A DNA stretch of 64,000 nucleotides from Augochlora pura. Taxonomy: Eukaryota > Arthropoda > Insecta > Hymenoptera > Halictidae. The translations under genes and the position numbers were made by a program. The DNA lies in NCBI RefSeq assembly GCF_028453695.1, contig NC_135773.1, positions 9,982,001 through 10,046,000 on the forward strand, given 5' to 3'. The notes below the pieces were generated by a model that saw only the letters and a list, made by a program, of their open reading frames with translations, did no database searches and was not told where the DNA came from. Shown here piece after piece: positions 47,279 to 57,598 of this stretch. Position 1 is the stretch's first letter. Every line of letters begins with the position of its first letter.

Positions 47279-48100
47279 AAATAGTATACAGTATTCATAC
47301 AGGATAAATAGTATATAGTATTCATATGCACCAATCTAATAAAATGCACTTTATCGCATAAGAGAGAAATACTGTAAGCCAGAAGATTTATTTCAGATTT
47401 CCAGTGGAAGTGGCTTCGGACGGCGGCGTTCGACGGGCGAGCGTCGCTGTGGACGACGAGTATAGGAGCGCGCAGTATTTTGGGCGGATATATCCGCCAG
47501 CCGTCCGCAGCGGTAAACACGCTTGGGCGGATATATCCGCCAGCCGTCCGCTAAGGGTTTCCAACGTCCGAGAGGTAGAGGGGAAGTTACGAAAATGCTG
47601 TAAAATGCAAGCGCAGAGCTGGTCAACATGCTTCGCGCGGTTTGTAATGGAACAGCCACGCGTCGAGGGCGAACCTACTGGCAACGTAGGAGAGCTGACG
47701 TCAGAGAAGAAAAACTCAAGTGTTTACGTTTTTCATGCTAGGGTTCGTTCTATTTCTCTTAATCCCGATATTATTTATGACAGGTCGCTGTCACATTCTT
47801 CAGCCGAACAACGTATAATGGCAACACCGTCCTAAAACTGCTCACAATCTGCCCGAGCCTTTACGGCCTAAATAATATATAAATGAAGACACTCTGAAAT
47901 ATTCCATATTATAGTTTATTAATTCGAAAGATCAGAATATGTTTAAGACAGGCATTTCTGTATTGATATCTTGTTGAAAAGGGTGTAGTAAAGCAAACGG
48001 GGCATATTTTGATTAAATCAACAGCTTTTGAAAAAAGATAGTTTTATATGTATATTTACGTAAACATTCGACATTTCAAATGACATATTTATACCAATTA
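47279..48100 (+). mobile_element. Composite mariner-flanked repeat, copy 2 (inverted)
   Basis: This is the reverse complement of 33765-34489, about 100 bp longer because of extra sequence between 47390 and 47530. It includes a second copy of the palindrome and a stretch with no counterpart in copy 1. The mariner-like ends are at about 47279-47340 and 47860-48100. The shared core frame is on the plus strand here (47404-47835); it starts with GTG, and its first ATG comes more than 60 codons in. The two copies share more than 90 percent of bases in the core by eye. Confidence 0.7.
47483..47541. repeat. Two copies of the 16-bp palindrome in a 43-bp tandem unit
   Basis: GGCGGATATATCCGCC occurs at 47483-47498 and 47526-47541. 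Each is followed by agccgtccgc, so the unit is a 43-bp tandem duplication. Copy 1 of the composite has a single unit. Confidence 0.85.
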
Positions 48101-48629
48101 AACTTTTAAAGAATTATGGTGATCCCACATCACTTAAAACAAGTCATATATACTATCAACTCATTAAATTTGCAATGTATTAATGTAAATTAACTTGCAT
48201 CTATTGACATGGAAATATGTAAAATTTTTTGAGAAATAACTGGCAGTAATGAAAAGTTCGGTTAAAGATTAAAATTGACATTTAGTATGTTTATTATGAC
48301 ATTGGACTATACTAAATGTTAAATAAAAGAAAAGTTGTATATTTGGAAAATTATTATACTTGGTAAATAATTTTGAAGAAATTTCCGCTTCCACGTATAC
48401 GCGATAGATAAATATAACGTGAAGAAAGAAAATGATCGCATCGGCCCAGCCATGAATGAATTCGACTACCCTCTCCCTTCTACGTGCTTCGCCTTCGTAG
48501 TAAAGCATCGTCGACCGCGGAGCGTACGTCACGCGGTGGTTGACCGTGGTTCGAGGCACGGGATTCCTCGAGTCGTCGATTCGACGTCGTAAAAATTAGC
48601 GTCGTCGGCCCCCGGGATCGCAGTGAGGA
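48101..48629. other. Gene-free stretch
   Basis: AT-rich to about 48400, then a sharp change to CpG-rich sequence leading into the open frame at 48630. Confidence 0.45.
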
Positions 48630-49232
48630 ATGAATACGGGCCGAGTGCTCCGGATTCCAGGCACTTCGACCGTTTTGTCTGGTTACGCCATTCCCGTGGA
48701 TGCCGTTCATTTTTCTGGCGTCGATCCCGCGGAAGTTTTGCATTTTTCCGAGGCCGAAACTCGCGAAATAAACGCGCGACGACGACGACGACGACGACTC
48801 GGGCCGAGGCGGGCCGGGACAGGCAGGGACGGCCCGCGAAAGTGCTACGGGCGCCGTGAAAAATATTCAGAAGCGGGGGCAAATCGATTCCGAGGAATAT
48901 ACAGAAATCTATTCCTGCCCCGCGAACGACGTCTCGGCAAAGCGGCGAGGAATTGCCTGGAGCCGTGCGGCGGCCGAATGAGAAACGGTGTTCCGTTTCT
49001 CGCGAGAGAGATCGATCGCAGCCCCGATAAGTTTTGTAGACTAGAAATCAAATTTCCAGCGAACTCGAACCGGCCCCCGCCAGCCCTCTCCCCCGAATCC
49101 AGCGAACGCGCGCGACGTACCTACATCCACCTGCCGCGTAAAGAGGAATCGTCGCGTCGGTTTCGTTGGACGTGTCATTCGGAAAGTAAAAGCTTCGAAA
49201 AGAACGAGGACGGGGGCAATGGGATTGACTGA
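48630..49232 (+). CDS. Orphan open frame, 200 codons, Arg-rich
   Basis: This is the longest ATG frame in the window. An in-frame TGA lies two codons upstream, so an unspliced reading would start at this ATG (context gaggaATGa). The product is strongly basic. A run of seven Arg (about residues 50-56) is coded by a CGA microsatellite, followed by RRAGTGRDGPRK. The C-terminal part is rich in Ser, Glu, Lys and Arg and looks disordered. There is no signal peptide, membrane span, zinc finger or known domain. A plus-strand AATAAA lies at 49490-49495. The region is CpG-rich, which lengthens chance frames, and shorter minus-strand frames also stay open. It may be a lineage-specific protein or noncoding island. 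Confidence 0.28.
   Translation: MNTGRVLRIPGTSTVLSGYAIPVDAVHFSGVDPAEVLHFSEAETREINARRRRRRRLGPRRAGTGRDGPRKCYGRREKYSEAGANRFRGIYRNLFLPRERRLGKAARNCLEPCGGRMRNGVPFLAREIDRSPDKFCRLEIKFPANSNRPPPALSPESSERARRTYIHLPRKEESSRRFRWTCHSESKSFEKNEDGGNGID
48777..48798 (+). repeat. (CGA)7 microsatellite
   Basis: Seven perfect CGA units, in frame as poly-Arg within the 48630-49232 frame. Confidence 0.9.
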
Positions 49233-51540
49233 AACTATGCGCCGCTGGAATTGAACGAAGTTTGATGTATCTCGTACGCCGGGTGAACCGGGAACGACTT
49301 TTCTTTGAGCATCCGCTGATGAGAAGCACACTCGCGGAGTTTCTGGTTTCGCCGAGGAACTGGAAATTCAGCCGCTGAATATCGTACTGAAAGAATTGTG
49401 CTAGTTTGATATCCCGGTTAGGGGAGTTCTATTGTTTTCTGGATTTATCAGGTATGGGAGAGGACTCCCATTAATGAAATTACCATTAAAATAAAAATTC
49501 TAAACCTTTTCACAACAAAATTATACTTGTTTCGTATGATGGACGTTCTCGTAACGTTTACATACTAAAGAATTAACTCTATCGTACCATTTAATTTTCG
49601 AAAACGAGTGAAGTCTTTCACAACATTTTATTTGTTACAGCCTAAATAAATGTATATGAAACTTGGGTATAATCTCTTAATACAACAAAAGCGCATACAT
49701 AAATAGTATAAAACGAATGTATATTATGGAATAAGAACAAAGTCCATTGGCCGTCGTTCTACCCTATTTTATCATTTTCATTAAATGAAATCCAATTTCA
49801 TTGTCAAATGGCAAGCGTCGCTAACGTTCCGGATATTTGCTCGTTCGACGCGAAACAGATTTCCCTGATTACAGAGAACGTTTCTAGCAAGAAACGCAAT
49901 TAGCGACGCGTAATCTCATCCACACCTGCGACAATCGTCAAAGCAATCGATCGTTGTTCATGAATATAGACAAATACGTTTCGATTATTCAATTACAGGG
50001 CACCAATTATACGATCTTGGAGCTTTCAATGTCCCTATTAACGGCCGTCTTAATCTCAATTAACCTACATCTCCATTAATCGACGTAATTCGACGGAGTT
50101 CCGAAACAGCACGGCCAAGTCTTGGACGCGCTTACCAAATTCATTCGCGATCCATGATTGGTAACTAGCTTCGACAGCTTCGGCTCGCGTTCGTTCTTTC
50201 GTGAGTCATCGTCGCCGGTGGTTTGCGCCGCGGTAGAGAAGCCGGTTCATCGTGCCTTTCAACGGGAAAGAAATTTTTCATCCCACAATAACGTTGAGCG
50301 ATTCTCATTGTTCTAACCGTGGCAGGTGAGTAATCTTAAAATCACTTCGGAAGGTGGATTTAATTAATGCGTATAGTCCGTAAATAAAATGAAATCTCGT
50401 TGCACGTTCGCGGATTCGGAATTACTGTAATTTACTCTTCACCGCGGTCTTGAACGTCTGTCCGTAAATAACATTGAGCAAAGATGGTAAACGTGTAATC
50501 ACAAAGTTTCCTTAACTGGTTCATTTAATCAAACAAGAATTTACTCTGCGAATTATATCTTATTCAATATTGCGCTCAACGGTACGAAGTACACAAATCT
50601 GTACAGTAAAACAGATAATTATTTCATAAATGTGAATGAATTCAATTCAATTTTCTAACATTAAATTATTATTTAACTTGACAACGATAGATAGATTTAT
50701 TTGCTTAGATTTAAAAATAATGTGAATTAATGTGAAGAATAAATTCGATTTATACATTTAGAATAATATGTCTTTTGTTAAGATACATAAAATGTAAAAA
50801 CGTTGAAAGGAACTCGCACATTAATATGTGAGTTAACATAGCGATAGCATTATATGGAGTTTTTAGAAATGTTGCTTTGTTGAAAAGAACAGGACTTTTA
50901 TGAGCATAAGATTTGAAAGCTTAAAAAAACTGACAAAAAATATAGGACTTTTGTGACGAAATCATGAAATAATATTTACTTTAAACATTAATAATATATT
51001 TTTTTATTTTCTCGTGAAAGAAAAAAACGAGGAACGATCGAATAATTGTACAATAAATTAGCACGTTAGCGAAGAGAAACTGAAATTATTCATTAGATTA
51101 TTGTTATAGTTTCTGTTGCCATTTGACTAGTTATATGATTATTTAATTGAGCACATATCTCTTGACTCGTTCGCTGACTAATACGATATTAATTATACCA
51201 CATTTAAACCCTCTATGTCAATACAGATATCAATATAAATTGTTTACTTCCGTTTACAAATTAATTCATTGATATATTCAGACATCGATAAAATTGATTA
51301 GCAGTTCGTCGTTCCGTGAATCTCGTATTCGTGATTCATTGAGATTTCACGGACAAATGAACAGTATAATTGGAAAATTTTGTACTATGTTATCAGAGAA
51401 CAAGCCCGAAATAATATCAGAATAAACAAATTGTTTTCTAAATATCGCTTCGTGCAATTCCATGTTCAACATTTTTTACAAAATTTATTAATTCAAATGT
51501 AGTTTACGAAAAAGTTACCGAACTATAACGAACCCTACTT
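49233..51540. other. Gene-free stretch
   Basis: Mixed composition to about 50470, then AT-rich. There is no gene, RNA or transposon end. AATAAA on the minus strand at 51484-51489 could serve the candidate frame at 51541-51978. Confidence 0.45.
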
Positions 51541-51978
51541 TTAAGAAAATGATGAGTCTGACTGGTCGATTACAACGCCGTGTATAAGGGTCAGAAAGTC
51601 TGATTTATGCGTGTTCGTGATCCCGGACAACTGCTCATGATTCATAACGAGCCCCGCTTTCAGAAGAAGCGCATGGTCCCGCAGCATCTTTGGGCCGCTC
51701 GGATTCGTCGGATCCAAGGTTGCCGGTGAATCGCGACCATGGGAATTAACATGAGAAAGGAGGAAGACAGCAACACGGGGAGACTGATGCCCCGGCGAAC
51801 TTTTTCTGCTGAAACAATTCGAAAGGACTTCGTCCTTGGCTAACGAAACCACTCGGTTACCGCAACTTCCGCCTCGCGACGTCTCCGATTTTGATTTCCA
51901 CCTCGTCGTCTCCGCCGCTGCCACGTGTGAGATTTCATTTATCGCCGGTCCGGGCTCTTTAGGCTTTCGTTTCGGCAT
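51541..51978 (-). CDS. Candidate open frame, 145 codons
   Basis: ATG at 51976-51978 (minus strand, context ttgccATGc) opens 145 codons. An in-frame TAA lies eight codons upstream. The product is hydrophilic, with a KRKPKEPGP start, Ser-rich patches, a PTNPSGPKMLRD stretch and a moderately hydrophobic C-terminal third. There is no signal peptide, membrane segment or recognised domain. AATAAA follows the stop by about 52 nt. The DNA is CpG-rich and the plus strand also has an overlapping 100-codon frame (51836-52138), so chance is a serious alternative. Confidence 0.2.
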   Translation of the reverse strand: MPKRKPKEPGPAINEISHVAAAETTRWKSKSETSRGGSCGNRVVSLAKDEVLSNCFSRKSSPGHQSPRVAVFLLSHVNSHGRDSPATLDPTNPSGPKMLRDHALLLKAGLVMNHEQLSGITNTHKSDFLTLIHGVVIDQSDSSFS

Positions 51979-54900
51979 GGCAACGGGAGAAGGATATTAC
52001 GGGCAATTTGTGGTATGCCATCGGCGCCCACTCGTCTTCGAAGGACTTGTTATAGAGACTGAAAGTTACCGCCCGGTTTTCCTTGACGAGGATGATTCTT
52101 CTTGTTACGGGGCAACCCAAGGCGACCCGTTGGAGTAATGTGTCTGGTAAAAAGCCTTCGAAGATGGCTAATTAGAGACCGAGACATCTCTTCGTTAAAG
52201 TCTTCGCGAGGTTGCTCTGTAATACAGTTTGCCAACCTTCTTCGTGTCGGTGTTCTTTCGCAAAAGTTTTTTTGTTCGACGCCTACTTTGTATAATGTAG
52301 GAAGTCGCATTGTGCTTCTCAAAGTGTGGAACCACAATGGAAGCTCGGTTGTCGGAACTAATTACGAGACAATAGAACATTTACTTGGATGAGGAACTAA
52401 TACATTATTGAAACAAATTTTAACAATAGTTTGGTCAATCGAGATCCTACTATATCGTGCAATGTATACAATAACATTTTATAATATTGTATTACAATAT
52501 TTCTATAAATAATCGTTCGAAAAGTTATTTTATTCTTGCAGAGGAACTTTTTAAGTGCTTTGTAGCATAAACTATTTTTGTAGCAAGCATTTTAATTTTC
52601 CAAGCTATTTTAAAAAATTATTTAAATGAAGGCAAAAATAAAATTACTTTTCATAGGTTGAACAAAAGTAACAGGCCATTAATAATAATTTCTTATTTCG
52701 AATAAATATTTTACACCTTATTCCAGGTAAAATGTGCCCATCCCAGTTCTAAAATTATTATGGTACTTTCAGTTGCCGAAGTAGATTTGTCTTGCTACGA
52801 TTCTATCTTCGGAGAGATTCGTGCTAATGCTTTCGAGGTAACTACAGAACTACTTAGTTGTTCCGCACTTCTAGAATTCGAACCAACACAGTTTATACAT
52901 ACATAGAAGCACTAATTGCGACAGTGCTCATTGTTAGAAGCTTCTTAGCGTCGTGTCAATGGAATTCACGAGGAATCGTGATCTCGCGAAACTATTATTC
53001 GAGCTAAAACCAATTTTATTTTCACCCTTGGAACCGATGCGAATCTTCGAATCGCCCGGTTTCCACGAATCCTCTATGCCAAGCGTTGCGATTTTCTTCG
53101 CGAGGACTCCGCTGCCAAGCCGGTTAACAAACTTCTCGATCTGTCGCTGATAAGAATATCTTATTGTAGTCGTGTTGTGACAGTCTTTACAGCGTGGATC
53201 GCGGTCAGACTGTATCTTTATCGCGGGATCGTTAGTTCCGTGACATGTATAAGATTTCAACGTTTAACCGGTGCCAGAGCATGCTGGATTTCTCTCTTTT
53301 CTCTTTCAGAGCCATGATTCAGTGTAAAATTTCTTTTGTTTCGACAGTAGCTGCTCAGATCAGTAAATCTGTATTAAATAAATATGCTGATTCATTATAA
53401 TCGGAAATGTCACTCCACGCCAGACTTGAGTAAAAATATTTGAAAAAGTATTGGCAATAGTTAATTAAATACTCTTATTCGTATAAAATGGTAATATTTG
53501 GAGATTCATTTGACGCCATAGTTACTTATGTTGTGGTAAAGAAAATTAATAATCGAAATAGTATTTTCTTAACATGTACTAGAGATAATTATTTAAAATA
53601 GTGTTCCATGTGTCTAAATTTCTATTTATGATTTGACATCCTATTTCTTGCGAATGTGCAAACATGTTCGCTATATCAGTTGAAATATTTAAATAACCAT
53701 TGCTCTAACTACGATTTCTTTTAATTTATATATACCTTTCAGATCAATTTGTTCCAATTAAAAATAGAAACTTCCGAAAGTAGAATGTCAACTGTGATTC
53801 AATTCTTTTCGCAAAATCTAAATCTCCCAATTTCCTGAATAATGAACAAGCATCGCCTTGTTGCATATTGCACAAAAACGTGCAAGTACAAATATACTTG
53901 GAAATATCGTTTTAGCTGCCAATGGATTCCTACAAATATCAATTTTAACGTCACGAAACTCCAACAGAGGTCAGAGGAGATCGACTTGATCGAGGATCGA
54001 CAGTGCTATGTTATTATTGTCTCCTTATTATAGTCTTAATATGCGAACATATCAATTCCTGTGCAGATAAATGACGAAATATTGCTAACGGCTCTAATGC
54101 TAGCCACATCTAAAGGTTCGTTGACCATCGGTCCCGTCCTTGTTATTTATTGATGAAACTTCAATCACTCTTACTGACCTAACACACGCGCGTTCGAGAT
54201 GTTGCAATTTTGATATCCACTGGTGTAAGCGTGATCAAACGTGTGGAAAATTGCATACACGTAATCGAGCAATCGACTAAATTAGAAACATTGTACTTCT
54301 TGTGCTATATATCCTGTACGCTGGCGTATGATTACATTAATCTCTCGATCAAGCGATTTTTCCCATGCTAAACGCTCGTAAAGACGTAAAACGAGATAAA
54401 GGTAATTTATGTAACTAAGATTTGCTGCCGTCAACGTTTGAACAATGTGTTTTATAGCAATATGCATGTAAAGTGATGAAGATGGCACTGCAAAGTGAAA
54501 TGTGTATTGATTGAAATAATAATTATTAACAAGAGTGTAAAAGTTTGTATTATAATCTGAAAGAGGCTTAAGGATTATCCTTTTATCACTTACATTCTAA
54601 TACCATACTTGGCAAGCAAATCAAATGTTACTATCAACAGTGAAAACGTGCAAGTTACATCTGTCTCGATTTTCCAGTGTCATTCATGCTATACGCATAC
54701 ACATGTATGTCGAACCGCAACCATGAATCATCGAGTTGTACGAATGCTCGCGGTAAAAACTTCATCTTCCTTGGATTAGCAGCCGCGATCCCCATCTGTC
54801 GGACACTTATCCGTGGATCGCCGTTCACCGCGTGTTCTCTAAAATAATTAATATTCATGCTGCAGGTGAAGCGTGTGTGCAATCGGTTTCGAGAATACCA

Positions 54901-55849
54901 GGCCTCGCCTACGTTCTCGAGTCCAGTTCAATAGACAGGTCGCTCAAAGATGCCCGCGCGTTAATAGAAATCTCCTGGTGACTGGAATATTTAGTTTGTT
55001 GCAACACGGTCGTTACGCTGTGTTTCCCGTTAAACAGACCGTTCCATCATAACTTTAATTCCATCGTGCGAAATCCCGCGGCTCGATGCACTCAAAGAAC
55101 ACGAAAGATCATCTTTGACTCGGCTCCTTTGTTCTCGTTAATTAGTGGACGGTGGTGCAAGTCGACGTACCCGCGAAACGATTTATTTAAATATACATAA
55201 CCGGCCTGGGGTCTATCTTTTTAGTTTATCCCGTCTGCTGGTCTCCTTTCGTTTCTACGGTGATCATTCGACGATAACGCGCGCGGCTTTATTGTAACAC
55301 GCCGATTTACAGTCTGTTTATCGCGGCGTTACGTTGCCAGCGCCAACCAGGATCACGATCACTATCAGCGTCTCGGAAAAATTTGTGCGATTCTCGTAAC
55401 CTTCTGCTATCTGTAGAAACTGGGCTGTAGAAAATACTGATCCCGTTCTGATTGCGTCCAGCCGTATTCTGCTTCTTGTAACTCTGATCTCCTTGTAACC
55501 TCTCGTCCGCTGATCAGGTCAACTGAGAGAGATGTGTTATTTCTAGTTACGTTAGTCATCGTGACAGTTTCAATTTCAATGATATTTCACTTACTATCAT
55601 TTCTGTTTCACATGTCTACAGTTATTTCCTAAGTCCAGGTTTTTAAACAGCTGTATACTCTGAATGTTGAATGGTACTCAGAATTGACGACAGCAGTGAT
55701 ATTGAAGTTTCAAATTTTACGGTTTACTTAAAATATTTCCAGTGATCTATAATACTAAAATGGTCATTTAAACATAAAGTGAAATTCCAGCGAACTAAAC
55801 GCGTTTATTGGTAATCTGTAATATAAAATAAACTGTTTCAACGCTGTAC
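51979..55849. other. Gene-free stretch
   Basis: A CpG-rich patch continues to about 52150, and AT-rich sequence follows. A GC-richer patch lies at 54880-55400. Small frames at 52934-53260 and elsewhere overlap on both strands. No gene or mobile element is recognised. Confidence 0.4.
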
Positions 55850-55854
55850 TTCAG

Positions 55855-56698
55855 GTAGTACATGAGATATGTTAGTCAAGCTGTTCGATTCCGACAAGGT
55901 AAATTCGATGACTTCTCCTTACTCAGGGTCGCTCTTAAGAACAACCATTAGAAGACAGTCAGCTGCAAACCAGCTGTTAAAATATTGTAAATCACGCCTT
56001 TTTCCGATGAGTAAACCTTCACCGTTCCGAGAAAAAGCTAAATCTCGAGTTGCCGCACTCAAGACCCTCGATGGTTCAAGCCAAAGATACCAGAAGAGTG
56101 TTATAAATCAATCCGCACAACCTTCACGCCGGGGACCGATCGTGAGGTACTTGAGGGTCCCGGATTCAGACGCAGAGGGCCGTATGGTAACCATAAAAAA
56201 CGGCTAAGATTTCATCGCGTGCGTCCCATGCGCTAAAACATAGGTTTATCATCAATCCCTATCAAGGGATTTCTTTCGATTTACTTGAGGGAAGGACTTC
56301 CTCCTCCACCGGTGAGAACTGTCTCGAAAGATCCTCCCTCAAGTTCGTAAACGAATAGGGATAAATTTTCCCCCCAAAACAGGCCATGAGTGGGAGAAAC
56401 ACGTCATCAGCTTCGGAACCCTGGAGAACGGCACCAGGACAGAACAAATCGAGAGACCGACGAGCGAACATTAAAAAACGCGCAGAATCTTTTATTCAGA
56501 CAGATCAGATTCGAAGAACTTTGTAAACGCGCCTCTTATTGACGCTATATTCAAACGCGCCTTTTACCTTCCGCTACATCCACTGTTTCGGGACAATCAA
56601 TCACCCAATGTTAAATCGGCCGGTGATCGCGGTGTAAATAGTGTACAAATAAACATTTAAGTAGACTAAACGTCTTGCCTCATTTACACCAAAAAACA
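55855..56698 (+). mobile_element. Possible solo LTR
   Basis: A block of about 840 bp differs in composition from its AT-rich flanks. It has the look of an LTR retrotransposon terminal repeat: a GC-richer body, aataaac at 56649, and a terminal cctcatttacaccaaaaaaca. A 5-bp direct repeat ttcag sits at 55850-55854 and 56699-56703. The left end as defined by that repeat starts gtagtacatg rather than TG; an alternative left end is TGTTAG at 55869. The open frame 55869-56207 would be non-coding LTR sequence. No second LTR, primer-binding site or reverse transcriptase is seen. Confidence 0.3.
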
Positions 56699-57538
56699 TT
56701 CAGTTTAAAAAACACAAGCTATGTAAAACATTTTTTCATAATTGACGTAGATAGAGGACAATATTCTAAAGATTTCAACAATTTCTCGAGCATGTTATTT
56801 AAAACTTCCTAACAATGGTAATACTTAAAGTTGAGAAAAGCATTTTGATTTAATTTATTATCTTTTATTATTTAATCTATTAACCTTTTTTTTTTATTTA
56901 AACGATTCTGTCAACATGTCGTTTAAAACATTTTTTAACAGCCGTCATAGATGTACGAGAGTATCCCAATCTGCCCCGAGTTGCACGTACATCCGAGTAA
57001 GCTCGACGATGTCCCACATCGTCGGAAAAGTTTCTCTCGAGTTGCATTGTGATCGATGACGCACGCCAGAATCGACGAAATCAAGAAGCAATCGCGAAAC
57101 AAAGTTTCCTAAACAGTTTTGTAAACGTCGCGTGTATGCATCGACCGTTTATCAATGAATGATGATCCGGCGGTTACTATTCAAGAGCGGTTCCCGATGC
57201 TTGACGCAATTTTTTTCAGAGGTTAAACGGCATGGCGGACGTTCCATGTTTTCGCGTTCCGTGTGCTTTCCAATTACGGTGCGTTCTATTCTGTCGTCAC
57301 TTTTCCACGTTACAAAGCTTGTCACGATTACTCGCGGCGCATGTGCTACGTCGATTTACTGGCGCACGCTGCGAATGTAGAAGAATTTCAATATTTCATT
57401 TCAACCCGCATCGTTCGCCGGCCTCTCGGTACAGCGCGTTCCGCGTCATGCGGATATACACCATCGTCCATAATGATTCGAATTTCAGCTGCCAATTTCG
57501 TAAGGGCTGAGAAACGTTTTCGAAAACCACGCGGGACC

Positions 57539-57598
57539 GACGCTTCTAACGATTTCGTGACAATCGTGGCTAGATTCAGTCGAATATTTATACAATTT
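57539..57598 (+). repeat. Dispersed repeat copy B
   Basis: Same orientation as copy A at 29153-29216 (see there). No terminal repeats or target duplications are visible around either copy. Confidence 0.5.
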
